A stretch of 64,000 bases of DNA from Adiantum capillus-veneris (taxonomy: Eukaryota > Streptophyta > Polypodiopsida > Polypodiales > Pteridaceae). The position numbers and the translations under genes are program-made. Shown piece after piece: positions 44,475 to 55,960 of the stretch; positions within the stretch are counted from its first letter, which is position 1; each line of letters starts with the position of its first letter. The stretch covers positions 63,390,248 through 63,454,247 of the forward strand of contig CM043944.1 of NCBI GenBank assembly GCA_014529385.2, given 5' to 3'. Under the pieces are notes generated by a model. The model was not told the DNA's origin. It was given only the letters and a program-made list of their open reading frames with translations, and searched no databases.

Positions 44475-45755
44475 TAATGTCTGTGTTTAACAATTGGGAA
44501 GCAATCAAGCTGATTAGAATGTAGTAATTTGTGACTTTGTGTATGACTCTGGGCTTGACTGTGTGCAAACGAGTGTCTATAGTGAAGTTTTCCTATTTGC
44601 TGTTTTCTTTTCAGAGGAACTATGTGTTTTTATTCCACTTGGGCTATAGAGAGGTGTGGGTGTGTTGTTGAGTGTCTTTTCCTTCTCCCCTTCCAATGTT
44701 ACAATGGTGTTGGCACTCTTTTTTATATGTATCAATTGTAGCTGATTGTGTGAATAATAAGCTCATTCCTTGTCCCTACAAGAAAGTTGAGGGATACTCA
44801 GGGAAGAATTCCTCCCTCAGACAATAATTGAAGAATTTAGTCTATCCAAAATTTCTTATCTTCCAATTTTTTTTCTCCAATGGTAATACTAAGATTTGAT
44901 GATGTTGACGACCCTTAAACATATCTTAGGGGTTCCATCATTAGGTGGAATGCAGACAAATTCATGCTTTTCGACAAGTAAGCAGCATTGGAAATGGCGG
45001 AGCATGTATAGAACGAACATTGTTATTAGAGTATGATAAGGATTCTTGTTTTGTAATAAGCAGCTAAATGTTCCTCATATAGGAGAAATGACCCGTATGT
45101 AAGGATACATTGATAGAATACTACCCAAATTCAATGTGCCAAAACAAGAGGAAGAGGAGCCTCACATAAGACCAAATGGCCAAGATATTTTGTAGAATTT
45201 CTTGATGACTTAAAAACATCTAATTTATATTTTTTTTGCTGCATCCGGATTCTTATTTCTTGCAAATTTTTTGAGTCATTTATTGTGTTTGATGAAAAGC
45301 CATTTATATTACAAAATGTGAGACTACATCGAGCCTGGATGGTACAAATAGTTTCCAATGGGGACTTGATATCTTTATGAGCGGTTAGACAATTGAAAAT
45401 GGTGTTGTCCAAACTCTTTCTACACTTTTTTTTTGAAGAAGTGTCTTTGCAAGTCCTATTGTTGGAGATGATTCCTCCCATATTTCCTTTCTTTAATTGA
45501 TCTTTGCTTGCTAATCACATTGCACGGACAATCTAACTTTCTTTGGCTTGTTACTTACTATGTGACCTATGTATAAGTTTTGATGGGTTCATTGATGTAG
45601 CTCCTTTGAGCTATTTACTTTGTCTCAACCACCTACATGGGAGGTGTGGTTAAAATGTCTACAAGCTTGGTAGTGAGTTTTCTCCTTCTTGTGCAAAAAA
45701 CAAGGTAGCGAAGCTGCGATATTGCCTAGAAAACCAAGACATAATGGTTACATAT
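44319..45755 (+). mobile_element. Second LINE copy, severely 5'-truncated
   Basis: Collinear with 40752-42185: it begins in the last codons of ORF2 (ATGCCTCAACCGATACAGAT) and continues through the 3' region. Inserted into block Z after ATGTCGCTCG. A minus-strand open stretch here (45131-45481, with a shorter relative at 41709-41933) is shared by both copies but unrecognised. Confidence 0.8.
44420..44471. repeat. (AG)n microsatellite
   Basis: About 25 AG units in the 3' region of the second LINE copy. Confidence 0.96.
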
Positions 45756-46159
45756 AATGTATTGCAAAGAATTCCAGCACAATCTTTGTGAGAAAATAGT
45801 TATTTTTAATATCAAAAAAATATTAACATTATATGTGTGATGTGCTCATTCATCCACACAAAGATGAAAGAAATATGGAAGGTCTCCAAAGCCTCTTGAA
45901 AAGTTGTACAATAAAAAATGGTCTTTGTATTGAGCTCACAATACTTTAATATTGTATCCAAAATTTTCCACAACCTTGTCTTGCAAGTCCTTGCTACACC
46001 ATGTTCTGCATAGTCAACCATTACATTGTGCATTTTTTCCATGTATTGTATCTGAGTGCTTGCCTTTCTTGTGCACTTTGGATTTTACTGTTCTCCACTT
46101 GTGGGCATTGATCGGAATATCCTTCTCTTCTCTTCCTTCTCCACTTGTGGGCATTAAGA
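45756..46159. other. Spacer sharing a ~57-bp piece with the satellite boundary
   Basis: No gene seen. 46066-46122 (TTCTTGTGCACTTTGGATTT and on to CGGAATATCC) repeats 6268-6324, and part of it (CTCCACTTGTGGGCATT) occurs again at about 46139-46155. Confidence 0.7.
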
Positions 46160-46949
46160 GTACGCATAATTCCCTCTCTTCTGTTTCCAAAGAGGAAATA
46201 GTATAAATTCTAACTCCTCTTTTGCTTAAATTTTAGGTGGAATACTTGTTTGTTTTTCCTCCCGTTCCTATCCGGCATTATTGCAACATGAGACAATTTT
46301 CAAGAGCACTATTTCTCACAAACAAGTTAAGTGATCGACTAGCCAAAACTAATGCTTCATGCACCACCGGTAGTAGGCGACAAATGTTAATGAGTGCCAC
46401 CACTTGTACGAGCCCACTCGCCGTCCTGATATTCATAAGCGGCCATTCAACTTGAATGAGCACCTCAAGATTTTGGCAAAAAGAGTGTCGGGGACAACAA
46501 ATCAAAAGTTCAAGAGCAGGACCTTGAAAATGAGTGGCAGCACATAAAAGTTCAAGCGTGGGTTCCATTATTGGTGCCATTGCATCCCTCGAGTCCCCAC
46601 TAGTAGTGGTCTTGCTTTTCCCTCTAATGCCTCAATTTAGATCATAGTAAAGTATTTGTAATAGAGATACTCACCACAATAATATGTTGATCAGTCTCTG
46701 CTTCCCAATGTTAGCAATTGACACAACCGAGTCTGAGACTAATTTGTCTTTATACCCAAGTTACCCACTACCCTGCCTTTCAGCAAGCAATCATAAATAC
46801 CGAACAAGGATCCTCTAACCAATGGCCATAAATACTAACCGGTGTACAAATTTTCCTTTGGTTGTTTTTTGTCGAATACGAAAGGCAATGTTGTGTGGAC
46901 CTAACAAATCCTCATCTCACTAGGATGGTAATGGGGAACTTCCATATCC
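46160..46949. repeat. Block Y, second copy
   Basis: Repeat of 37963-38718 with small indels. TAA at 46929-46931 is an unoccupied CACTA target. Followed by the poly-A end of a minus-strand LINE rather than the plus-strand LINE of the first copy. Confidence 0.88.
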
Positions 46950-47650
46950 TCGGACACTTTTTTTTTTTTTCCCAAACTCACAATAGTAAGTGGGTGTATT
47001 GAATTCTCCAAAAAACAAAAAAGACCTCAAGCTCAATGTTGACCCTTGAGGGATATCATATTACATCGACACAGTCCTAGGTATCATAAAGAGGCCACCC
47101 ACTACTCCTCCTCATGTCGGCTCAAGACTGTGAGTACGGCCATGGTGGCCCACACTGACTCATTCCGAGTTTTTCTTTTTGCCAAAGGCTACAATTGAAT
47201 CGTTACTCTCTTGAATCTAGCAATTACAGTAGCATTCTCAAACACCCAACTATTTCTGGCCTTTCATTCGCTTACAGTAGAAGAATCTAACTATTTGTGT
47301 GTAGACCAACAAAACTTGGCTTTTCATCACCCTCCCTCCAAAAACAAGATCGTTCTTAAAGAACCCAATTGCCCAGGTCCTTTGAACCCACTTGTAGATT
47401 TTCCATGCAAGGCAGCTAATAGCCAGACACTTCTTAAAGAGGTGAGGGGGTCCTCGCATGCCATTTTGCATCCCAAACATCTATCAGAGCCAATCCCTCT
47501 AGCATGAATCTTTACACATGTAGGCAATGCCTCCCAATGAGACCTTCCAAATAAATATCTTCATCCGTGATGGCCATCTAGGAGTCCATATGTTGCTCGC
47601 AATCGCCACCCATCTTGCCTCTAGCCATTGTTTCCCCCATTGCTTGTGAA
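46950..47650 (-). mobile_element. LINE 3' fragment, minus strand
   Basis: On the minus strand, frames around 47650-47250 read MKIFIWKVSLGGIAYMCKD, CLGCKMACEDPLTS and KIYKWVQRTWAIGFFKN, the zinc-binding C-terminal domain of plant LINE ORF2 broken over several frames. The minus strand then ends TACTATTGTGAGTTTGGG with a run of A (a T run on the plus strand at 46959-46971), a proper LINE tail. The upstream RT is missing. The tail recurs at 58547-58735. Confidence 0.7.
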
Positions 47651-48609
47651 GGGGAGAGAACCAATCATGCGAATACATTAGAGTGAGATTTACAAATTGA
47701 TAAGCTCAGCTTTACCAACACCCTACAAATTCTACAAAATAACATTAGAAACACATCACATTTTAAGGAGAATTATGACTAGAAAGAGATTGAAATGGAC
47801 ACCATTTAAGCAAAAGAGCAGCACATGCTTGATTAGATAAATGAGCTATTACGTTCTCTTTCCCTTTATTTTTTGTTTTTACATTTTTTCTTTGAAATAA
47901 GAGGTCAGAATCTACCTTTCTCCTTGTCCTTAAAGCTCCACAAGAGAGGCTCTATCCAAAGTTTTGGTAATTCCCATGTGGAGAGGCAGCTATTTATCGC
48001 TCATGGTATATCAATTATATATTGCAAACAATGCCCAAATATTTGGTTTGGCACCTAAAGGCTCACAACACATCAACCAACACCCAGGCCTTTGATCAAG
48101 CCCCACCTTCTCTAATACTCACCTTCTCACAATGAAGCTGAATTACCGTCATTCCCTTGCAATTGGTAGCTTGCAAGGATCTAGTTTGAGGGAACAATCA
48201 CAACACAAGAAGCCAATTTGTTAGTCCTTAGTAGCCATATTGATTGACAATACTATAGATTCAATGCCTAACATGAATAGTATATTGAGAAGGGACCAAA
48301 ATAGATGCATGTCCATATATTATAGTCCAAATGTACACATAACTCCCTCAAGCTGTCAATGGTGCAATTGTGGTATTATTGCTACCCCTTCATTTTACTA
48401 CTCGCACAACATTTCCATCACAATATAGATATGCCACTATCATTATATAATGTCAGTAAAAACACTCACAATACAATCCATCAAGTATGCATGATACCTA
48501 TTTGAGTGTGTGTGGGAAAGGGGTGCTTGTGATTGATGTTAGAGGTAACAATGGGTGGCATCTGGTGGTAGTTATCCCTTTGGGGGGGTCACAATACTTA
48601 TGTGACTAT
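47651..48609. other. Non-coding stretch, nothing recognised
   Basis: AT-rich sequence with no repeat copy elsewhere in the window and no coding motif. It may be diverged LINE or other element debris. Confidence 0.4.
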
Positions 48610-48836
48610 TGTTGGAATTAGGGTTGCAAAAAACACACACAACTTGGAGAATACAAAGGAAGCTCAAGGCACACAATAGAGAGTGTGTTACTTAGTATGC
48701 AATGGAATGTTAGCTGGCCCTAGAGTGATCGGCGTATATACAATGCACGGTGGGTAAAAGCTCCTAGTGAGGGAAAAAATGCCATGACAGTCATAAATGT
48801 GCTCACACATATCACTACCACATGTATATGGTAGCA
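48610..48836 (-). repeat. Ty1/copia 3' LTR
   Basis: Minus strand begins TGCTACCATATACATGTGG after the purine tract and ends CCCTAATTCCAACA. No second copy is in the window, so the outer end rests on the TG...CA rule alone. Confidence 0.5.
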
Positions 48837-48959
48837 ATTTCCCCCTGGGAGTGATGCAGTGAACAAGAGTTGACACATACAATTTAAGGGAAGTGACATG
48901 CCCTATGAGGACATTATCAGTCCACAAAGGGAAGTCCAAAGCTTAATTTGTAGAAATCT

Positions 48960-49462
48960 TCGAACTTCTCACGAGACAATGCCTTTGTGAAAATATTTGC
49001 AAGGTTGTCCTTCGCTAGCACATAAGCCAAGCTCATCCCTCCTGCTAAGAGCCTCTCCCTATCATGGTGGTAATGCACCTCAATGGCTTTGTGCGATCAT
49101 GAAAAACTAGGTTCCTCAAAACCACCAATGTGCTTTGATTGTTAGTGTACATAGTGTTGGAAGTGTCCTGTCCAACACTTGAATTATCCATAAGGCATCT
49201 GAGCCATACACACTCAACCGTAGCTGTGAAGACTGTCTTGTAGTTAGCCTCACAACTAGAAGTGGCCACAATAGGTTTGTTCTTACTCAACCATGAGATA
49301 CATGCACTTTCGAGCAAGGAACAAAAACCACTTGTGGACACTTGCGTGTTAAAACTACAAGCCCATTATGAGTCCAAAAAAGCATGTAAATATGGTGTCA
49401 ATGATCTCTCCTTGGGAAAAACAAGCCAGGATGTAAAGTGCCTCTCAAGTAGCAAAAAATCC
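48960..49462 (-). pseudogene. Ty1/copia RNase H fragment
   Basis: Minus strand frames read YLRGTLHPGLFFP, then after a shift STSGFCSLLESACISWLSKN, PIVATSSCEANYKTVFTATV and MYTNNQSTLVVLRN. These are the signature pieces of copia RNase H (S-W-x-S-K-K-Q, E-A-E-Y, D-N-Q-S-A) with the central Asp replaced by Asn (YTNN) and E-A-N-Y for E-A-E-Y. A tail NIFTKALSREKFEDF, the usual copia C-terminus, lies near 48980. This domain degrades RNA in the RNA-DNA hybrid. Frameshifts and active-site changes show it is dead. Confidence 0.78.
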
Positions 49463-49477
49463 TCATCACTAGGATGG

Positions 49478-49480
49478 TAA
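49478..49480. other. Target site duplication TAA, left
   Basis: TAA directly before CACTA, repeated at 58532-58534. The unoccupied paralogous sites have one TAA. Confidence 0.93.
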
Positions 49481-49690
49481 CACTATAAGAGGAGTTTCTA
49501 TAACCGCTAACATTTCCGCGGAAAAACAAAGGAAAAAGGAGAGAGAAAAATTTGTGTCGGTGGAAATAACCGCCGATATTAACGCGGTAGTGGTTTCTCA
49601 ACAATAAGCGCGGTAATAGTCACGACAATATACCCGCTGCTATTACTGCGACCTTTGCCACTGCTATTACCGCGCTTATTTCCGCTACAC
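49481..49690. promoter_or_regulatory. CACTA 5' end with subterminal GC repeats
   Basis: After the terminal CACTATAAG come several copies in both orientations of ATTAACGCGGTAGT, AAGCGCGGTAATAGT and CTATTACCGCGCTTAT, in otherwise AT-rich surroundings. In En/Spm such motifs bind TNPA; that role here is inference. Confidence 0.8.
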
Positions 49691-49696
49691 GCCAAT

Positions 49697-49764
49697 TCAA
49701 AAATAAAGGTGCTCATTTGGGCCACCCAAATTTGGGTGGCCCAAATGAGCACCTTTATTTTTGA
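49697..49764. repeat. Perfect 68-bp palindrome
   Basis: Arms of 34 bases meet with no spacer at 49730/49731 (the centre reads CCACCCAAATTTGGGTGG). The arms match without a mismatch. It lies just inside the subterminal repeats of the CACTA element. Confidence 0.97.
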
Positions 49765-50099
49765 CTTGCATAAAACAATGAAACATCAATTGTTTTTTGG
49801 ACGAGTATAAAAAATACCAAAGAACTGAAGTTGAATTTACTTTACCTTGACAATTAAAAATGTAGAAGATGATCAGCTATTTAAAAAAGTTACAATGAAA
49901 AGTAAATAGTTGTATATACATTGTGCCACATTGGGACTTTACGATAGTTTTGACAAAACATTTTTTTATCTAATCCTTGTCTTTGTCCAAAGGCACGTAT
50001 GTTGGATCACTTTTGACACTACATAAACCCAAACCAAATTAAACAATTATCCACATCTCAAAACAATTGATACAAAACTACTTGTTTAAACTTACCGCT

Positions 50100-51536
50100 T
50101 GTAGTGGTCCAAGCGCGTGTCGAATTGCTCACGAGAGATGTGGTTGTTTTTAAACAACCATCACCAAGTATCAAATTCTGTATGTTTCTCCCGATACTTA
50201 ACCATCTCTCTAGTTGGTCAAGAGAGAGTGACATTTTCCTAAGTTAGCAATAACAATACCAAATCATCAAGTAAAATCATTATAATCATCGATCAACGTT
50301 ATAATTCAAATAATCTTACATCCTTCCAAGCTCCCTTGCCTCCTGAGCCATAGTGCATGGGAGGTTGTCTTGCGGGGGACTTACGTTGTTGTCTGTATGA
50401 TGAGCCCATCGCAGCTTGATCACTCTTCTCTTGAATTGCCCACTCCCACTCCGCGTCTGCCATGTTGCCACCACCGTAACTCCTATCTAGATCTCTGACC
50501 TGGTTGACTGCTGCGCGCCTCATATTGGACTGCTTGTTTTTTAGAAATGTCTTAGTCCTCCAACCATTGTTGTGAAAAACGTTGATCGGGGGTGTTTGGA
50601 AATCTAACTAACAGAGCGTCCTCAATGTACCATGCGTGATTCGGCAGTTGGTCTCTAAACTTTATAAAAAAATTCTTATACGTTGAATGTATAAGAATTT
50701 GTAGATGGTGTCGAAATGCCCTACCCTCTGCTATGCCGAAATCTACTTCCCCACCATATTTAACCCTGTAGTAGCGCCCATGCGTGTCTGGCACGGGTGC
50801 GTCAGTATCCTCATCCTTTGCGTCACGGGCGGCACGCTCTGAAAGTGGGGAATCCATTCCCCTGCCACTACCAAAACATGTGAAACCACAAGATCCGCCG
50901 CCGCTTTGTCTATCACAGCGCTCGCTGCCCTAAGACGAGCGTCGACACATGCTGCCAGAGCTCGGGGGGTTCACTCTGTGTAAAACTACCATATCACGTG
51001 CGTTCAAGACATGTTTGTAAAACCCCTTATTTGTGAATTTTGTTAAGAATATAATGTACCCTTTTCTTTTAAAATCTGTAAGTTCTTTTCAAATTTAAAA
51101 AAATAATGCCCTTCTGTATATATATTTCTGTAAGTTTCAAGAACTTTAAATACCTTTTTGTTGAACTCACGTGATAGGTTACATTTTTATTAGGTGACCT
51201 ACCCGAGTGCCAGAGGAAGTCCATCAACGATGTTCTGGCAAAGCCGGAGTGGAATGGCGTGGCGTAGGACCCTGTGATGCCATGGGAGTAGGGCCTTGGG
51301 ATGCAAGGGGAGTAGGACCTTGCGATGCAAGGGGAGTAGGACCCTGCGATGGAATAGGAGTAGGACGATAGGAAGGGAGCGTAGAGGGAGGTGCCATTGG
51401 TGCGATGCTCTGTAGGTAAGGAGTCGCTCCCTGACTCCCCCATGGTGTAGGCTGCGGAGAAATAGCGTAGGTCGCAAGCTGCTATGGAGTGTAGCGGCCA
51501 AACAAATCCTTTGTCAAACGGATCTACTGCTCTCAT
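50100..51536 (-). pseudogene. CACTA second ORF, TNPA-like, minus strand
   Basis: Minus-strand coding remnants: a Ser/Tyr/Pro-rich N-terminal part (51536-51069) with an 8-residue repeat, a middle (50857-50552) with NHAWYIEDALLVRFPNTPDQ and an acidic start, a basic part (50523-50299), and an end near 50240-50100 reading EMVKYREKHTEFDTW and FKNNHISREQFDTRLDHYKR. The order of a disordered start, a W-rich middle and a helical REEM..H..F...W tail fits the plant En/Spm second protein (Transposase_24-like), which binds the subterminal repeats. Opposite orientation to the transposase is possible in CACTA elements but unusual. Stops and frame changes break it; some may be introns. Confidence 0.55.
51265..51372 (-). 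repeat. 24-bp coding minisatellite
   Basis: Units like GGAGTAGGACCTTGCGATGC repeat every 24 bp about four times, encoding the octapeptide series SYSPCIAR, SYSPCIPR, PYSHGITG on the minus strand. Confidence 0.85.
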
Positions 51537-51819
51537 AAAGAGATAGTCCCACTGTAAGTCAGGATTTGTTTATTAATTGAATTTTTTAAAATCTCTTTTA
51601 GTTAAAAAATAATCCTAACACTCACTGTCATTTATTCCCTTTTACTTTAACTATATGTAATTTTTCTAATGGAATTAAGTGTTTTTCTAATTATTTATTT
51701 TTTAAGACACAAGACTAAATAAACAATCTTTCGCGTGTGTAGGACATCGACTAGGATGATCATGGTCCTCCTAGAGGTCCAGAGCGAGATTGTTGGCTCA
51801 AGGAAAAACTACCTTGTCC
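51537..51819. other. CACTA spacer between the divergent coding regions
   Basis: AT-rich stretch between the minus-strand TNPA-like ORF and the plus-strand transposase. It is the natural place for promoters of both. No specific motif claimed. Confidence 0.4.
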
Positions 51820-53879
51820 TCGCACCAAGTGCAAAAGGGCAATTTCGCGCTTGAGGTGCATTGATTTGGAGCACATGGAGAACGAAGGGCTTTGGAATCC
51901 TCGGAAAAGCGCTCGGAGAGATGATAGCGCGACTCACCCATTGCTTGAGAAGGTGCCCCATTGGTCTCTGTTTGGTGGTGGTGCACCGACACGCAAGGCC
52001 GAACGCAGAGGCAAGAGTGATTGGGCGATTTGGATGCACGGCATGGTGATCCTCTTGTTGTCTCTACGTCAGCAGCTCCTATGGCGTCTCCCTCGCACTT
52101 TGAGATAGAGGATGAGCATATTTTCAACATGTGTGATGAGTTACTAGCTCATGAGCGCGACGTGTGCGAGGAGGATTGTCAGTCATGCACTAAACGGGAT
52201 GCCAAAACGGAGGATAGATTGATGACAACTGCCCGAACACCTCTTTACGATGGTGCACCGTACTCGGTGCTCCGAGCATCGTTGGAAGTACTCAACTTGC
52301 AAGCAAAATTTGGCTAGATTAATGCAAGTGTGGATGCACTACTTCTGTAAGTATGGAACGTGGCTTTTATATACTCTCTCCCTCTCTCTTTATGGTGTCG
52401 TCTTCTAGGAATTATACTAATACGCATGTTTGTTGTAGTTTGATGGGAAAAATGTTGCCAGAACATCACCATATGCCTCCAGATCGTCACTACACTTGGA
52501 ATGGAGTATGACCGTATCCATGCGTGCGTCAATGATTGCATGCTATACCGCAATGAGCATGCACATGCTATCTCATGTCCCGTGTGCGAGGAGGCACGAT
52601 ACAAGACAGGAGTGAGCGGGGCACACCAACCCTGCAAGGTATTAAGACATTTCTCATTAATTCCTGGTATCCAACACATGTTTAAAAGTAGGTATACCAA
52701 CCGTGGAGCTTCTCACGTGGCATGCAAACCATCGCTCAAATGATGGAATGATGCATGTCCTTGCCGATTCACCTGCATGGAGGCACATCGAAACTCAATG
52801 GCGAGAGTTTGGGTTTGAGCCTCGACACTTGAGGCTTGGGTTAGGAAGTGATGGTGTCAACCCGTTTTGCACTAAGTCTAATTCATGGAGCATCTGACCT
52901 GTGGTGATCGTGAACTACAATATTCCACCATGGGAGACAACCAAGAAGGGCAATATAATTCTTTCCTTGCTTCTGCTAGGGAAGAACAAAGTGTCAAATA
53001 TTGACATTCACCTGGAGCCCCTCATCGAAGAGTTGGAGGAGTTATGGAGAGGCATTCCTCTGGTCGATGTCTCACTTGCAAAGGGGGGGAGAGAGGCTCA
53101 AGTGAGTGGAATCCTTATGTGGACTATGCACGACAATCCTGGACTTGGAGAGAATTCTGGTAACCCCTTGTACTCTATCTCTCTTTCCTCATTCCCTCTC
53201 TCCCTTTAGCTCACTTTAGTTCACTCATCTCTCTAACCATATGATATGTATGCAGGGTTGTCCACATTGGGGCACAATGCATGTACTACTTGTGGGCCAT
53301 TGTTGGTGACGGAGAGGCCCGATTCCTTGTGCAAGGTAATCTATCCAAACAACCATCATTTCTTACCCCACGGGAATAACAAGCACAAGGATCCAACAAA
53401 TGGGAAGGCTCCTCTAAAGCTCACGATGGCAGATTGAGCAACCATTTGGGAGGAACACCACAACAACAATCCGGCTCCGTGTTCTCCACCGAAAGGTATG
53501 TCAAGGTATTCCATATTATTAAGGATTCCATATTGGAAGGACTTAAAAATACAACACCTCTTGGATCCCATGCACATATTCAAGAATGTAGCCCAAACAC
53601 TATGGGACCACATTACTGGCAAGAAGGACTCTTTGGGTGCGAGGGAGGATTTGAGGCTTTTAAAACGTCTCCCCGCCTCTGCTACTCCACAGCGTGCCCC
53701 AAATGGAAATATTGTACTTCCTAAAGCACCATGGATGTTAGCAAAAGAAGATTTAGACAAGGTGAAGGGTACCATCGCCTCTATTTGCACACCAACAAGA
53801 TACATGAGGTCACTAAAGGGAGCTTTCACAAAAGCAAAGAAGGGTGGAAGTGTTCAATTGTATGGGTTGAAGTCCCACG
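51820..53879. repeat. Inverted repeat, left arm (2060 bp)
   Basis: Starts TCGCACCAAGTG and ends GGGTTGAAGTCCCACG. It pairs with 53901-55960. Both ends give the same centre, 53890, so the net arm length is unchanged. Differences are scattered substitutions. Confidence 0.96.
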
Positions 53880-53889
53880 ATTGGCTTAG
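51980..53889 (+). pseudogene. CACTA transposase (TNP2-like), N-terminal and catalytic part
   Basis: Plus-strand pieces in order: TPLYDGAPYSVLRASLEVLN; MEYDRIHACVNDCMLYRNEH with HAISCPVCEEARY; ELLTWHANHRSNDGMMHVLA; RLGLGSDGVNPF; NYNIPPWETTKKGNIILSLL; HLEPLIEELEELWRG; ILMWTMHDNPGLGENSG; GHNACTTCGPLL; LLDPMHIFKNVAQTLWDHIT. These are the Transposase_21 signatures of plant CACTA elements, which cut and rejoin the ends. A TGA after NSWSI (about 52898) interrupts the frame. A stretch from about 53160 to 53255, with GGTAACC at one end and GCAG at the other, looks like an intron. The reading ends at LYGLKSHDW. Confidence 0.88.
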
Positions 53890-53900
53890 GGTTTGAAGTC

Positions 53901-55801
53901 CGTGGGACTTCAACCCATACAATTGAACACTTCCACCCTTCTTTGCTTTTGTGAAAGCTCCCTTTAGTGACCTCATGTATCTTGTTGGTGTGCGAATAGA
54001 GGCGATGGTACCCTTCACCTTGTCTAAATCTTCTTTTTCTAACATCCATGGTGCTTTAGGAAGTACAATATTTCCATTTGGGGCACGCTGTGGAGTAGCA
54101 GAGGCGGGGAGACGTTTTAAAAGCCTCAAATCCTCCCTCGCACCCAAAGAGTCCTTCTTGCCAGTAATGTGGTCCCATAGTGTTTGGGCTACATTCTTGA
54201 ATATGTGCATGGGATCCAAGAGGTGTTGTATTTTTAAGTACTTCCAATATGGAATCCTTAAAAATATGGAATACCTTGACATACCTTTTGGTGGAGGATA
54301 CCGAGCCGGATTGTTGTTGTGGTGTTCCTCCCAAATGGTTGCTCAATCTGCCATCGTGAGCTTTAGAGGAGCCTTCCCATTTGTTGGATCCTTGTGCTTG
54401 TTATTCCCTTGGGGTAAGAAATGATGGTTGTTTGGATAGATTACCTTGCACAAGGAATCGGGCCTCTCCGTCACCAACAATGGCCAACAAGTAGGACATG
54501 CATTGTGCCCCGATGTGGACAACCCTGCATACATATCATATGGTTAGAGAGATGAGTGAACTAAAGTGAGCTAAAGGGAGAGAGGGAATGAGGAAAGAGA
54601 GATAGAGTACAAGGGGTTACCAGAATTCTCTCCAAGTCGAGGATTGTCGTGCATAGTCCACATAAGGATTCCACTCACTTGAGCCTCTCTCCCCCCCTTT
54701 GCAAGTGAGACATCGACCAGAGGAATGCCTCTCCATAACTCCTCCAACTCTTCGATGAGGGGCTCGAGGTGAATGTCAATATTTGACACTTTGTTCTTCC
54801 CTGGCAGAATCAAGGAAAGAATTATATTGCCCTTCTTGGTTGTCTCCCATGGTGGAATATTGTAGTTCATGATCACCACAGGTCAGATGCTCCATGAATT
54901 AGACTTAGTGCAAAACGGGTTGACACCATCACTTCCTAACCCAAGCCTCAAGTGTCGAGGCTCCAACCCAAACTCTGGCCATTGAGTTTCAATGTGCCTC
55001 CATGCAGGTGAATCGGCAAGGACATGCATAATTCCATCATTTGAGCGATGGTTTGCATGCCACGTGAGAAGCTCCACGGTTGGTATACCTACTTTTAAAC
55101 ATGTGTTGGATACCAGGAATTAATGAAAAATGTCTTAATACCTTGCAGGGTTGGTGTGCCCCGCTCACTCCTATCTTGTATCGTGCCTCCTCGCACACGG
55201 GACATGAGATAGCATGTGCATGCTCATTGCGGTATAGCATGCAATCATTGACGCACGCATGGATACGGTCATACTCCATTCCAAGTGTAGTGACGATCTG
55301 GAGGCATATGGTGATGTTCTGGCAACATTTTTCCCATCAAACTACAACAAACATGCGTATTAGTATAATTCCTAGAAGACGACACCATAAAGAGAGAGGG
55401 AGAGAGTATATAAAAGCCACGTTCCATACTTACAGAAGTAGTGCATCCACACTTGCATTAATCTAGCCAAATTTTGCTTGCAAGTTGAGTACTTCCAACG
55501 ATGCTCGGAGCACCGAGTACGGTGCACCATCGTAAATAGGTGTTCGGGCAGTTGTCATCAATCTATCCTCCGTTTTGGCATCCCGTTTAGTGCACGACTG
55601 ACAATCCTCCTCGCACACGTCGCGCTCATGAGCTAGTAGCTCATCACACATGTTGAAAATATGCTCATCCTCTATCTCAAAGTGCGAGGGAGACGCCATA
55701 GGAGCTGCCGACGTAGAGACAACAGGAGGATCACCATGCCGTGCACCCAAATCGCCCAGTCACTCTTGCCTCTGTGTTCGGCCTTGTGTGTCGATGCACC
55801 A
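53901..55801 (-). pseudogene. Inverted second copy of the CACTA transposase segment
   Basis: Same protein pieces as the left arm, read on the minus strand: NYNIPPWETTKKGNIILSLI, MWTMHDNPRLGENSG, LDPMHIFKNVAQTLWDHITG. Small differences from the left arm (IASIRTP for IASICTP; LEKED for LAKED) show the two arms have aged separately. It carries the same WSI-stop, so the stop predates the duplication. Confidence 0.88.
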
Positions 55802-55960
55802 CCACCGAACAGAGACCAATGGGGCACCTCCTCAAGCAATGGGTGAGTCGCGCTATCATCTCTCTGAGCGCTTTTCCAAGGATGCGGAAGCCCTTCGTTC
55901 TCCATGTGCTCGAAAGAAATGCACCTCAAGCGCGAAATTGCCCTTTTTCACTTGGTGCGA
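53901..55960. repeat. Inverted repeat, right arm (2060 bp)
   Basis: Reverse complement of 51820-53879. The 21-bp spacer 53880-53900 includes the short end ATTGGC of the original reading. Its outer edge GGTGCGA is also found at the start of the copied segment that follows. Confidence 0.96.

Larger units (their letters stand above)
48610..49462 (-). mobile_element. Ty1/copia remnant: RNase H end and 3' LTR
   Basis: Coding remnant 49462-48960 ends in RNase H, followed by a purine tract (CCCAGGGGGAAAT) and a 227-bp LTR 48610-48836 with TG...CA ends. Everything upstream of the RNase H region, including the other LTR, is absent. Its left limit meets the few bases of block Y that flank the CACTA element. 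Confidence 0.72.
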
